Shown here: piece by piece, positions 1 through 7,207 of the stretch
Layout of the letters: each line of letters begins with the position of its first letter
Numbering within the stretch: the stretch's first letter is position 1
DNA from: CAYFJO01 sp964343305
GTDB taxonomy: Bacteria > Planctomycetota > Planctomycetia > Pirellulales > Pirellulaceae
NCBI GenBank assembly: GCA_964343305.1
Contig: CAYFJO010000179.1
Span: 1-20,692, forward strand
Length of the DNA: 20,692 nt
Direction: 5' to 3'
Notes under the pieces: generated by a model
Database searches by the model: none
What the model was told of the DNA's origin: nothing
What the model saw: the letters and a program-made list of their open reading frames with translations, nothing else
Translations under genes and position numbers: made by a program

Positions 1-55
<55 letters not shown>

Positions 56-81
56 TTAGACTTACGACGACTCTAGTTGAC

Positions 82-103
82 TTTGTCACGGAATTTGTCA
101 CGG
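82..103 (+). repeat. Two direct 10-bp repeats beside the tRNA
   Basis: TTTGTCACGG occurs at 82-91 and again at 94-103, a 12-bp period. It lies between the tRNA 3' end and the integrase start, where integrase arm-type or excisionase sites are often found. That role is inferred from position only. Confidence 0.5.
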
Positions 104-105
104 TA

Positions 106-136
106 AAAGAGTGCCCCCGTGCCGCCACACGGGGGC
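106..136 (-). terminator. Stem-loop, possible minus-strand terminator
   Basis: GCCCCCGTG (113-121) pairs perfectly with CACGGGGGC (128-136) around a 6-base loop. Read on the minus strand the stem is followed by CTCTTTT. Read on the plus strand there is no T run. It could stop antisense transcripts entering the tRNA. Confidence 0.35.
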
Positions 137-192
137 TGCGAACCTTCGGCCCGCTTGGTGTTTTCACACACTTTTTGCTGGAGGGTTCTTTT

Positions 193-829
193 ATGGCACG
201 CCGACCTAAACCTTGGTTTCGCAAGTCTCGTGGAGTTTGGTACGTCTGTATCAGTGGCAAACAGCACAATCTTGGTGCTGATCGTGAAACAGCTTTTCGG
301 CGCTTTCATGAGCTGTTGAGCAAGCCGATTCCAGTCAACGTTCCAACGAATTCCGTCATCGCGATTATTGATGCGTTTCTGGAATGGACGAAGAATCACC
401 GAGCACCACGCACCTATGACTGGTATCTCGAACGAACACAATCGTTCGTCAACTTTATCCCGTCGTCTCTCACCATCTCCCAATTGAAACCGTTCCATAT
501 CCAACAATGGGTCGACTCTCACGACACCTGGTCTGACGGAATGAAGCGTGGCGCAATGTCTGCCGTCCAGCGGTCGATGAATTGGGCTTCGAAAGTGGGA
601 TACATCGATGGATCGCCAATCCGGAGTATCGAAAAACCAAGTGCTGGACGGCGAGATGGTCTGATTGCTCCAACCGAATTCAAGGAAATACTTGATTTGG
701 TCAATGATGATCAGTTTACGGACCTCTTGACCGTCTCTTGGGAATGTGTCGATGCTTGCGAAGACGTATCAGCATCTATCTCATAATCCTGGATACTTGC
801 GGAAGATTGTGGCAAAGGCTGCGGTATAG
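193..829 (+). pseudogene. Tyrosine recombinase (phage-type integrase) with internal deletion
   Basis: Translation starts at ATG 193, after a GGAGGG ribosome binding site at 180-185. A TTG start at 175 is possible but overlaps that site. The first ~185 residues resemble the arm-binding and core-binding (SAM-like) domains of tyrosine integrases, ending in LLTVSWE near 743. A catalytic domain should follow with its first Arg, Lys and HxxR motif, but it is absent. A different frame instead carries the family's C-terminus: from 752, MLAKTYQHLSHNPGYLRK to TAG 827-829, where TYQHL holds the catalytic Tyr. The simplest reading is a deletion of roughly 150 codons that joined both ends out of frame. 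The original frame stops at 786. The protein cannot recombine DNA, so the island is probably fixed unless another integrase acts on it. Confidence 0.85.
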
Positions 830-838
830 ATTCGTTCT

Positions 839-1078
839 TCAGCGATTTAAATGAAGATGTTTTAGCTTTTGGCGAAGAGGCTTCGTTGTCTCTTCGCATT
901 TTTCAATTCGGCACGATTCGATGTAGTCATCAAGATCACGTTCGTTGACGCGAATCGTTCGGCGACCAATACGAAGGTGAGCCAATTTGTGACCGTTGAT
1001 TAGCGCGTAAACTGAGCCTTCACTTAGATTCAAGCGTTCAGCCACTTCGCGTACCGAGAGCAAACGTGGGTTGTTCAT
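839..1078 (-). CDS. Excisionase-family helix-turn-helix DNA-binding protein
   Basis: This 79-residue protein begins MNNPRLLSVREVAERLNLSE and continues with SVYALINGHKLAHLRIGRR, the winged HTH of the excisionase/MerR-like family (HTH_17). The last ~25 residues are basic and probably disordered. It is convergent with the integrase remnant, whose stop lies 9 bases away. Its ATG sits 3 bases after the methyltransferase stop, so the two are probably co-translated; no separate strong ribosome binding site is visible. Such proteins direct excision of integrated elements or act as element repressors. Which applies here cannot be told. Confidence 0.8.
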   Translation of the reverse strand: MNNPRLLSVREVAERLNLSEGSVYALINGHKLAHLRIGRRTIRVNERDLDDYIESCRIEKCEETTKPLRQKLKHLHLNR

Positions 1079-1081
1079 GAT

Positions 1082-2053
1082 TCAAAACAGCCGCTTCTCG
1101 ACTTGATTGCCATAAACCGTCCACGGCGAGTTGGGGATTTCGGCGCGACCGTAGAGTTCCAGGTAAGGGCCAGGGCTGACTTTCTCAATGAGCGTTCTGA
1201 CCACTTCTGGTTTATGGCTATGCTGCATGCGGTGGTGTTGAAGCCAGCTTCGATGTGTCCGCTCGCGAAACGTCAAGTTGCCGCGCACGCCCAACAGGAG
1301 ATACTCGTGCGAGACGCGCCAGTAGTTGCCCATGCCAATTGTGTCTTTGACCCAGATGAGGCACGATTTGTAATCGAATCCCCACGCGTTGATGACGTCG
1401 AATGCTTCTCGTAAAAACGCGTTCGTTGTCCAGAGATGTAGATGGGCATTGTCTTCGACCAGTTGGCTTACTGGTTCGGCGCAGATTTCGTCGAACGTCA
1501 TCGTGGGATAATGATTTACCGCGGCGGCTCGCGATGCAGCGTTGTTATAGGACCATGGCGGATCTGCATAGACAGTTCCGAATTTGCGGCCTGTGGTTAC
1601 AAGCTCGCCAAGGTCGCGAACAACTTCGCCTTGATAAGTGGGCGATTCGATTTCGGGGGTCGGTGCGGTTGCTTGAGGGAACAGTTGTGTTTGGGCTGGT
1701 GTTTGACTCTGCGTCTTTTGATCAAGGTGTCGGATTAGGGCGACAAGTGAGTCGCTCAGGTCTGAAACCGTATTGGAAACGGCTAGTTTCCCAAGCAACA
1801 ACTGTTTCGATGTATGTGACGGGGATGTTGCCAATTCTCGCAACGAGGCGATTGGCATTGCGCGAGCGGTCAATTCTTCCCAACAACTGGCCAGTAGCGC
1901 TCGGTATCGTCCGACTTGCTCACTCTCCGCTAACGTCTTGCCTGGCAAGAATGACAGCGATTGCCAGATCACTCTCGCCCGTCGACCGGTTGGTAATTCC
2001 AACAAGGCGTCCACCAGTTGTTGAAGCGTCGCGTTTGTTGTTTCGTGCGTCAT
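1082..2053 (-). CDS. MT-A70 family N6-adenine methyltransferase
   Basis: This is a 323-residue protein. Residues 1-130 form a helical, Gln/Pro-ended region without a recognised domain. The C-terminal half is an MT-A70 domain: GTVYADPPWSYNN carries the catalytic DPPW at 164-167, LHLWTTNAFLREAF follows, and SPGPYLELYGR near the end is the conserved closing motif. The family transfers methyl groups from S-adenosylmethionine to adenine N6; bacterial members act mostly on DNA. No restriction endonuclease gene is nearby, so this looks like an orphan methylase carried by the island, perhaps to protect it or regulate it. The ATG overlaps the stop of a 24-residue ORF (ATGA), and the excisionase gene follows 3 bases after its own stop. 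Confidence 0.88.
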   Translation of the reverse strand: MTHETTNATLQQLVDALLELPTGRRARVIWQSLSFLPGKTLAESEQVGRYRALLASCWEELTARAMPIASLRELATSPSHTSKQLLLGKLAVSNTVSDLSDSLVALIRHLDQKTQSQTPAQTQLFPQATAPTPEIESPTYQGEVVRDLGELVTTGRKFGTVYADPPWSYNNAASRAAAVNHYPTMTFDEICAEPVSQLVEDNAHLHLWTTNAFLREAFDVINAWGFDYKSCLIWVKDTIGMGNYWRVSHEYLLLGVRGNLTFRERTHRSWLQHHRMQHSHKPEVVRTLIEKVSPGPYLELYGRAEIPNSPWTVYGNQVEKRLF

Positions 2054-2124
2054 GTGAAATTGCTATGCGGATCAACTGCCAAAACCTGAAACTTGAGTTC
2101 TGCCTTCGTCAGCCTGTCATCCAT
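2050..2124 (-). CDS. 24-residue micro-ORF coupled to the methyltransferase
   Basis: Begins MDDRLTKAELKF and ends DPHSNFT, with its TGA overlapping the methyltransferase ATG as ATGA. A Shine-Dalgarno-like AGGGGTGA lies about 6 bases before its ATG. The start codon and first eight codons lie in the left arm of a large inverted repeat. It is either a leader peptide that couples translation into the methylase, or the last part of a gene whose front was replaced by the repeat. Confidence 0.45.
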   Translation of the reverse strand: MDDRLTKAELKFQVLAVDPHSNFT

Positions 2125-2186
2125 CGGGTCTCACCCCTAGGCCGTCAGGCCCCTGGACCCGATGGATGACAGGCTGATGAAGGCGG
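2100..2186. repeat. Large inverted repeat, 31-bp arms
   Basis: Arm 2100-2130 is the reverse complement of arm 2156-2186 at 29 of 31 positions; the inner 21 bp (2110-2130 and 2156-2176) match perfectly. The 25-base centre contains GGCC pairs that could extend the hairpin. The repeat contains the start of the micro-ORF on its left and the last codons of the next gene on its right. Its size and position resemble a REP/MITE-type palindrome, or an inverted duplication of a gene start. Confidence 0.9.
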
Positions 2187-2337
2187 TTGCCTGCCTGAGT
2201 CGCTTGTAGTCCTGGGCTGCAAGCCCGCACAACATTGAGTGATTCAACATCTCGTGAGCCAGCGAATGCATGAGATGGTGCATCTCGCGACCGTCGAGCG
2301 ATGAAATCAAGTCGTCTTGTTCGTTCGCATCCTTCAT
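2137..2337 (-). CDS. Small hypothetical protein, C-terminus inside the palindrome
   Basis: The ATG at 2337 is chosen because GGAGAAA lies just upstream; an in-frame TTG at 2379 is an alternative. The 66-residue product starts MKDANEQDDLISSLDG and contains HHLMHSLAHEMLNHS, a His-rich amphipathic helix. I do not recognise a family. The last ~14 residues (FISLSSIGSRGLTA) are encoded by the inverted repeat, so the natural C-terminus was probably replaced when the repeat arose. It points the same way as the methyltransferase operon. Confidence 0.5.
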   Translation of the reverse strand: MKDANEQDDLISSLDGREMHHLMHSLAHEMLNHSMLCGLAAQDYKRLRQATAFISLSSIGSRGLTA

Positions 2338-2547
2338 GGCTTTTCTCCAATCATTGCGTGCCACATGAATCACTACCAACGGGAGAATTCATGTGGCTAA
2401 GGTCTCTCCCTGGCTCACGGCCTTGCGACCGTCAGCCAAAGATCGATTCAAACGGACAACAGCCTCACTTGAATGTCGAAAACAACGGCCAGCGAGATCA
2501 GGCACAAGCCCGGTCTCGCAAGCCAACAATCGCAACGGCAGTGACAC

Positions 2548-2868
2548 CTAGTCGTCATACAGCTTGTAATAGTCATCAGGCATCAGAACCGCTGTACTGA
2601 TCCGGTCAGGTTCAGTGACGACAAAGAATCTAGCGCCGGTCGAGGATCGGTAGAGAGAGACGAGAAAATCTTCGATTTCCAAGGCTCCTTCATTCTCCTT
2701 CCATTCCTCTTTATCAACTAATCCCCAGTCACCACGCTTATGTCGTTCGAGCGCCGATTCGATATCCTCTGGCGATATCTGACCGATCGCACTGCCGACT
2801 AGGACAAGAGTGCCGGTGGAGAATAGGGGTGCTGCTTCGAATGCAATGGATTCCTTTTGCTTTTCCAT
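2548..2868 (-). CDS. Small protein of a family common on mobile elements
   Basis: A 106-residue protein with ribosome binding site GAGGAAAC before ATG 2868. It reads LFSTGTLVLVGSAIG, then ALERHKRGDWG, ENEGALE, LVSLYRSSTGARFFVVTEPD and STAVLMPDDY. This order matches a family often found on integrative and conjugative elements and plasmids, where it is sometimes misannotated as a type I restriction subunit M. The function is unknown; there is no methyltransferase or nuclease motif. Its presence supports calling region 1 a mobile element. Confidence 0.7.
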   Translation of the reverse strand: MEKQKESIAFEAAPLFSTGTLVLVGSAIGQISPEDIESALERHKRGDWGLVDKEEWKENEGALEIEDFLVSLYRSSTGARFFVVTEPDRISTAVLMPDDYYKLYDD

Positions 2869-3074
2869 CGTTGTTTCCTCATGCCTTTACTGCCTTGCGA
2901 GTTACTTCCACAGGGACTCGCATGGCTAGTCGTTCCCTGCGCTCAAAGCGGTTGCTTTCAGCGAAGAACACGATGGCACTTAGAATTCGAATTGCAGCGA
3001 TTTGACAATCGCTGGTTGGCAATTGCTCCGACTTGTTTTGTCACGTCCGGCGAAAGGGACGGATAGTGGCAGGG

Positions 3075-3110
3075 TGCGCCACGAAGGAGTGAGTTTTCCT
3101 TCGTGACGCA
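3075..3110. other. Stem-loop between two minus-strand genes
   Basis: TGCGCCACGAAGGA (3075-3088) pairs with TCCTTCGTGACGCA (3097-3110) with one C/A mismatch and an 8-base loop. It lies 14 bases beyond the stop of the 3124-3480 gene. On the minus strand no T run follows, so it may be a factor-dependent terminator or an mRNA 3' stabiliser. Confidence 0.6.
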
Positions 3111-3123
3111 TTTACCTGACCAG

Positions 3124-3480
3124 TTAGTAGGCTGAGGTTAATCCAATTTCGACCGCCGATACGAAAAATCGAATCATGCTGATCAAGACAAACCCAATGA
3201 CAATGTTGATCGCATCCCGTCCACACGGCCACGGCCTTGAGTCTGGAATGGGAAACGGGGAAACGTGCTTCGGATTGAGAATAATCTGACCGAGGTGATT
3301 CCCCTTGCGCTGCTCAGACGTATCAATACTAATCACGTTGGGCAAACTGTTACCCACGAGTGTGTACGTCCGACCGTGCCGGTCCTGGACTGTCAGTCGA
3401 TGAATACGGCGCGTAAAACTGCGGTCCGTTTCCACCAACGAAACGGTGCAAAACCTTTCCTTGTCATGTCGATGTGCCAT
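3124..3480 (-). CDS. Hypothetical protein with C-terminal membrane segment
   Basis: The start at ATG 3480 is set by AGGAGAAG 6 bases upstream, giving 118 residues (MAHRHDKERFCTVSLVETD...). The first ~80 residues are soluble and beta-rich in appearance, with HRLTVQDRHGRTYTLVGNS. Residues ~92-112 (INIVIGFVLISMIRFFVSAV) form one likely transmembrane helix, leaving almost no C-terminal tail. I do not recognise the family. It sits between element genes on the same strand and may be a membrane-attached accessory of the coupling protein; that is inference. Confidence 0.55.
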   Translation of the reverse strand: MAHRHDKERFCTVSLVETDRSFTRRIHRLTVQDRHGRTYTLVGNSLPNVISIDTSEQRKGNHLGQIILNPKHVSPFPIPDSRPWPCGRDAINIVIGFVLISMIRFFVSAVEIGLTSAY

Positions 3481-3525
3481 AGTGGCTTCTCCTAGAAAAA
3501 CCTGACGTGTAGCCAGGTCAAACAT

Positions 3526-3786
3526 TCAAACAACGATGCAGCTCGCACGGAGCAACATCGGTATTTGCAGGAGAACTCACCAACCTCATAAAAAACGGGA
3601 ATCCACACGGGACTCCCGTTTCGCAAATTGCTGCGAACACGTCACAGCAATGCGAAAATGAGCAATCGCACAGATTGAACTCAAGGTTCCACCGATTGTT
3701 CATCTCTCGCGAGTGGAAAGGCGAGGAAAAAAAGTTACGCATGATATTTCGTGTCCAGACCCTGGGGGCATGGGATGTTTGATTGG
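3526..3786 (-). terminator. Intergenic region with a rho-independent terminator (minus strand)
   Basis: AAACGGGA (3593-3600) and TCCCGTTT (3614-3621) form an 8-bp stem. On the minus strand it runs directly into six T. It lies ~165 bases after the stop of the 3787-4026 gene and would end the coupling-protein operon. Nothing else could be supported in this 261-base gap. Confidence 0.6.
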
Positions 3787-4026
3787 TTAAGAGCTGGCGA
3801 GACGAGCGAGGCATTCGTCCGTGGCAAGTTTGGCGATTGTTACGGCAATCGCGACCAACACAACTAAGGCGGCCAGACGAACAAACTCGTACCAGCGATT
3901 GGTATCCGGTTGATTCGGCCAACGATTGATTTCGACTCCCAGCGACGAACGAATCCACCCAGCGACGAAAACAATCGCGCCGAGAACGATCACGATGGCG
4001 AGGCCATTTTCATCGAGTGGTTTCAT
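3787..4026 (-). CDS. Small two-helix membrane protein
   Basis: The start at ATG 4026 (MKPLDENGLAIV) is preferred over upstream in-frame codons that read as low-complexity, unlikely protein; AAAAGG lies upstream. The 79-residue product has two hydrophobic helices, AIVIVLGAIVFVAGWI (residues ~9-24) and FVRLAALVVLVAIAVTIA (~48-65), joined by a polar loop with WPNQPDTNRW. No family was recognised. It is the last gene of the run that starts with the VirD4-like ATPase, so a role in a membrane transfer complex is possible but unproven. Confidence 0.55.
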   Translation of the reverse strand: MKPLDENGLAIVIVLGAIVFVAGWIRSSLGVEINRWPNQPDTNRWYEFVRLAALVVLVAIAVTIAKLATDECLARLASS

Positions 4027-4117
4027 GTGGCAGCCTTTTGATTTTGTTGTTTTGATTCCTTGATCTTTGCAGTGTATTTGCAATGGCGTGGAAGAAGCCA
4101 GGAAGGACCTGGTAGAA

Positions 4118-4381
4118 CTAGGGAGAACCTGAACTTTTTTCACAATCAAAGAAAATGAGGTCGAGGATGCTCGGTAGATAGTGTCCATAGAATTTCCACA
4201 AGAAAAACAAACCGATCAGCGCCAGCGAGATCCCGAGATGGCGAAGGTAACGCCATTCGAGTTTCCCCTTTCTCATTGCCTGACGGCCCTGAATCGTTTT
4301 AACGAACCAGAATTTGAATTCCCAAACGACGAAAGCGATCGTCAGGATGAGAATCAATAGAAAGATTCGTTCCGCGGACAT
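4118..4381 (-). CDS. Small two-helix membrane protein next to coupling protein
   Basis: ATG 4381 is preceded by GGGAG at a usable distance; an in-frame TTG lies at 4396. The 87-residue product begins MSAERIFLLILILTIAFVVW (first helix), then a basic loop KTIQGRQAMRKGKLEWRY, then a second helix LGISLALIGLFFLWKFY. The basic loop predicts a cytoplasmic side between two spans. It begins 17 bases after the coupling-protein stop, clearly one operon. Family not recognised; membrane partners of VirD4-type ATPases are common in such positions. Confidence 0.6.
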   Translation of the reverse strand: MSAERIFLLILILTIAFVVWEFKFWFVKTIQGRQAMRKGKLEWRYLRHLGISLALIGLFFLWKFYGHYLPSILDLIFFDCEKSSGSP

Positions 4382-4398
4382 GCAACCGGCTCCCAAAC

Positions 4399-6090
4399 TC
4401 AGTCTTCGCCTTCGAGTAGTTTCCTTAATTCAATCAACTTGTCGAGCGGCTGCTCGCGTGCATCCGGCAACGGATGAAACTCGGTAACGATCGTCTCTTC
4501 GTTGGGTTGCGGCCACAGCGGCTCAATGGAAATCGTCGCGTCACCGCCAGCGGGCCAGGGAATGTCGTTGTTTCGTCGTTCGTATTCCGATTTTGGCATA
4601 ACCCAATCCATATGAACGGGAAACGCACCGAGGTTGATGCTATACCCTTCATTGCGCTCGATCGAAATCGCACAACGATTGGGATGACGGCTAAGGTCGT
4701 TAATGTCCTCGGCAGTCAGTCGCGGGCCGATTTCTTGTCGCACCTGGCAGAGCGGAAGTTCATCGCCGTAGTATACCGCGACATGTTTGCCCACGTTGCC
4801 CTGGCGCACACGAGGGACGAATTGGGTCCAGGTCGCATCGTAATAGCCAACTTCTCCTGAGATGTCCGATAGATATTGTTTAGTGTGGGGATCGCGAGTA
4901 CTAAAGATAAGTTTGATGCAGGTGCAGTTCTGCACAAGCTCACGCAGATCGACGCCACCGGGCGGGTTCAGTTGGCTCATCGTCTGATGACAAAGAATGC
5001 AAGCCAGTCCATGTTCACGGGCCTGTGCCAAAACGTTCTCAATGTTTTTCGCAACTACATTCTGCGCCTCATCAACAACCAAGTACACATTCGGACGACG
5101 GCCAGTACGTTCCCGATAGTCCATCGCGGCATTCAGTGCGCAGTACATCGCCAAGCGAGCAATCTCGGCAACCGATGTCAAATCGGTGGCAGCAACCAGC
5201 GAAAAATAGACTACCTGTTTCTTGTCGATCACCTCGGGCATGTGAATCGCATGTTCGACCGCCGGGTGATTGTTGTTGGGTGAGAGGTTCAGTTGTTCGA
5301 ATTCGGAAAGGCCTTGAATGACAAACGCCAGGTGCTGTGCCGCCTTGAACTCTTCGTGATTGTTGCTGAGATAGGAAAGCACCTCTTCAAGCTCCGCAAA
5401 CGAAAGTGGTCTTTTCGAATCGCGACCCTTTCGAAATTCATTCAGCGCCGCTTGAAAAAGTCGCCGCGACGCCATGCTGAACCACGCGCGGCCGTAATCG
5501 TCGCCATGATGTAGGTTGAGCGAGAGCATGAAGAGCCCGACAACTTCCTGCATCGTTAGAGCGCCGATGCTTGACTGAAGAAATGGATTAAAGATGTAGG
5601 TCGAACGGTTGGGTTTGTTGGTAAACCATTTGAAGGTCTTGCCCGCCCGCTCCGCCTCGATCTTGGCGGTGTTGAACATTGAGTTGTCGCCCTTGCAGTC
5701 GAGCACGATAACGGGACCGTCGTCCCGACGAATCAACTGGGTAATTAATGGTGTCATACCGAGCGCCGATTTGCCGCCACCCGTCGCCCCCAGCACGTGC
5801 ATGTGTTCACGCAACAGGTCGCTGCTCAGCAAGATCGGGAATTCGAGTTCCGTGTGATAGCCCATGAAGAGTGAGTTGCGTTCTTCGCGGTTGGCGCTGC
5901 GTTGCAAACGATCGGCGTAACCGTCGAAACCACTGGCGTCAGGTGTATGCAGCAAGGCATTTCGCGATTCACAAAACTGCTGATAGATGGACAGCGCAGG
6001 CGCGGTAACGACAAACAACAAGCCGCAAACGAGAAGCACGACCGCGCGAAGTCCGGCACGTACAAAGCACCACCAGTGCGTCGTGTGCAT
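4399..6090 (-). CDS. VirD4/TraG-type conjugative coupling ATPase (5' end rebuilt)
   Basis: A 563-residue membrane ATPase. It has one helix (AVVLLVCGLLFVVTAPALS, ~16-34), Walker A GATGGGKS at 101-108, IVLDCKGD at 128-135 and Walker B VYLVVDEAQ at 335-343. It continues with a C-terminal TraD/TraG-type section with CILCHQTMSQL and the STRDPHTKQYLSDISGE segment. Family members sit at the inner membrane and feed DNA-relaxase complexes to a type IV secretion channel. No relaxase or channel gene is in the window. The first ~12-15 codons, including the ATG at 6090, are antisense to the start of the intron reverse transcriptase remnant, so the native N-terminus was lost at a junction near 6045-6060. 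Length is near normal, so the ATPase may still fold. Confidence 0.85.
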   Translation of the reverse strand: MHTTHWWCFVRAGLRAVVLLVCGLLFVVTAPALSIYQQFCESRNALLHTPDASGFDGYADRLQRSANREERNSLFMGYHTELEFPILLSSDLLREHMHVLGATGGGKSALGMTPLITQLIRRDDGPVIVLDCKGDNSMFNTAKIEAERAGKTFKWFTNKPNRSTYIFNPFLQSSIGALTMQEVVGLFMLSLNLHHGDDYGRAWFSMASRRLFQAALNEFRKGRDSKRPLSFAELEEVLSYLSNNHEEFKAAQHLAFVIQGLSEFEQLNLSPNNNHPAVEHAIHMPEVIDKKQVVYFSLVAATDLTSVAEIARLAMYCALNAAMDYRERTGRRPNVYLVVDEAQNVVAKNIENVLAQAREHGLACILCHQTMSQLNPPGGVDLRELVQNCTCIKLIFSTRDPHTKQYLSDISGEVGYYDATWTQFVPRVRQGNVGKHVAVYYGDELPLCQVRQEIGPRLTAEDINDLSRHPNRCAISIERNEGYSINLGAFPVHMDWVMPKSEYERRNNDIPWPAGGDATISIEPLWPQPNEETIVTEFHPLPDAREQPLDKLIELRKLLEGED

Positions 6091-7167
6091 ATCCCGAAAG
6101 GCGGCTCAAGTACTGAGACCCGCCCGCTCGGAATTCCCACTCTGGAAGACAAGCTCCTCCAGCGTGCGGTCGTTATGCTGTTGGAGTCGATCTATGAACA
6201 GGACTTCTTACACTGTTCATACGGCTTCCGGCCTGGACGATCGGCACACCAATCGCTCGAATCCTTCCGCGATCAGACGATGAACTGTCGGCCAAAAGGC
6301 GGCTGGGTGTTCGAGGTTGATATTCGCAAGTTCTTCGATAACTTGGATCATCAACACCTGCGACAGTTTCTTCGACAAAGGGTGTGTGACGGCGTGTTGC
6401 AACGTCTGATCGACAAGTGGTTGAAGGCGGGCGTGATGGAGGATGGGAACGTAAGTTACCCCGATTCCGGGTCGCCCCAAGGCGGTGTGATTTCACCTTT
6501 GCTTTCGAACGTATTCTTGCACTACGTGCTGGACCTTTGGTTCGCGAACGAAGTGAAACCGCGTCTTCGAAATCGTGCCTACCTCATCCGCTTCGCGGAT
6601 GACTTCGTGATTGGGTTCCGCGACGAGCGCGACGCCCAGAGAGTCATGGAGGTCATCCCGAAGCGATTTGGCAAGTACGGCCTGACAGTTCATCCGACCA
6701 AGACGAAACTTATTCCCTTCAGCCCGCCGTCTTCAAAGACCAAGGGCCGTCGCGGACCAAATGATCGTCCTGGAACGTTTGACTTTCTGGGATTCACTCA
6801 CTACTGGGCTGTTTCTCTAAAAGGATACTGGGTTGTCAAACTGAAGACCGCCAAAGACCGCTTCAGCCGAGCCGTGCGGAGCATCGATCAATGGTGCTAC
6901 CGCAATCGGCACTTACCAATCAGCGAGCAGCAACAGAAACTGAACCAAAAGCTACGCGGACATGATGCGTATTACGGAGTCACGGGCAACTCCAACGCCT
7001 TGTCACGGTTTCACCGCGAAGCGGAGCGAAGATGGCGTAAGTGGCTTAACCGCCGCAACCGCCTTCGCACGCTGAAGTGGGCGAAGTTCCGTGCCATCCT
7101 GCGGCGTTACCCACTTGCTCCCGCGCGCTCAGTCCGCTCGGAGTTCAGACACGCAGCGAAGCCATGA
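6045..7167 (+). pseudogene. Group II intron reverse transcriptase/maturase, 5'-truncated
   Basis: Homology begins at about YKAPPVRRVHIPKGG and continues through RPLGIPTLEDKLLQRAV, CSYGFRPGRSAH (RT2), VFEVDIRKFFDNLDH (RT3), GSPQGGVISPLLSNVFLHY (RT4), YLIRFADDFVIGF (the catalytic YADD equivalent is here FADD, RT5), TKTKLIPF (RT6) and FDFLGFTHYW (RT7). A basic maturase/X domain follows, with KLRGHDAYYGVTGN and WLNRRNRLRT. About 60-80 N-terminal residues and all upstream ribozyme sequence are missing. The open frame extends left to 5902 only by reading the coupling-protein gene antisense, which is not intron sequence. Polymerase motifs are intact, but no native start or ribozyme 5' half is attached. 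Confidence 0.88.
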
Positions 7168-7173
7168 TTTGAG

Positions 7174-7207
7174 GAACCGTATGCTCTAATGCGGGCACGT
7201 ACGGGTC
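7174..7207 (+). ncRNA. Group II intron domain V
   Basis: Exactly 34 bases, beginning GAACCGTATGC and ending GCACGTACGGGTC, 6 bases after the reverse transcriptase stop. This is the expected size, position and hairpin. Standard bacterial domain V starts GAGCCGTA and ends TACGGTTC with the catalytic AGC triad at bases 2-4. Here the triad reads AAC, and the opposite strand has GGGTC in place of GGTTC. The ribozyme may therefore be inactive. Confidence 0.75.

Noticed and set aside
73..522. Minus-strand frame overlapping the integrase and intergenic region
   Set aside because: Antisense to recognisable integrase sequence, no ribosome binding site or domain.
1402..2169. Long plus-strand open frame opposite the methyltransferase
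   Set aside because: Shadow frame: Arg/Leu-rich translation without motifs, opposite a gene with clear DPPW and family features.
2548..2868. Type I restriction-modification subunit
   Set aside because: Some databases use that name for the family, but the protein is only 106 residues with no methylase or nuclease motif.
5902..6040. Plus-strand extension of the reverse transcriptase frame to an ATG at 5902
   Set aside because: This part is antisense to well-conserved coupling-protein sequence and has no intron-protein homology; reverse transcriptase sense starts only near 6045.
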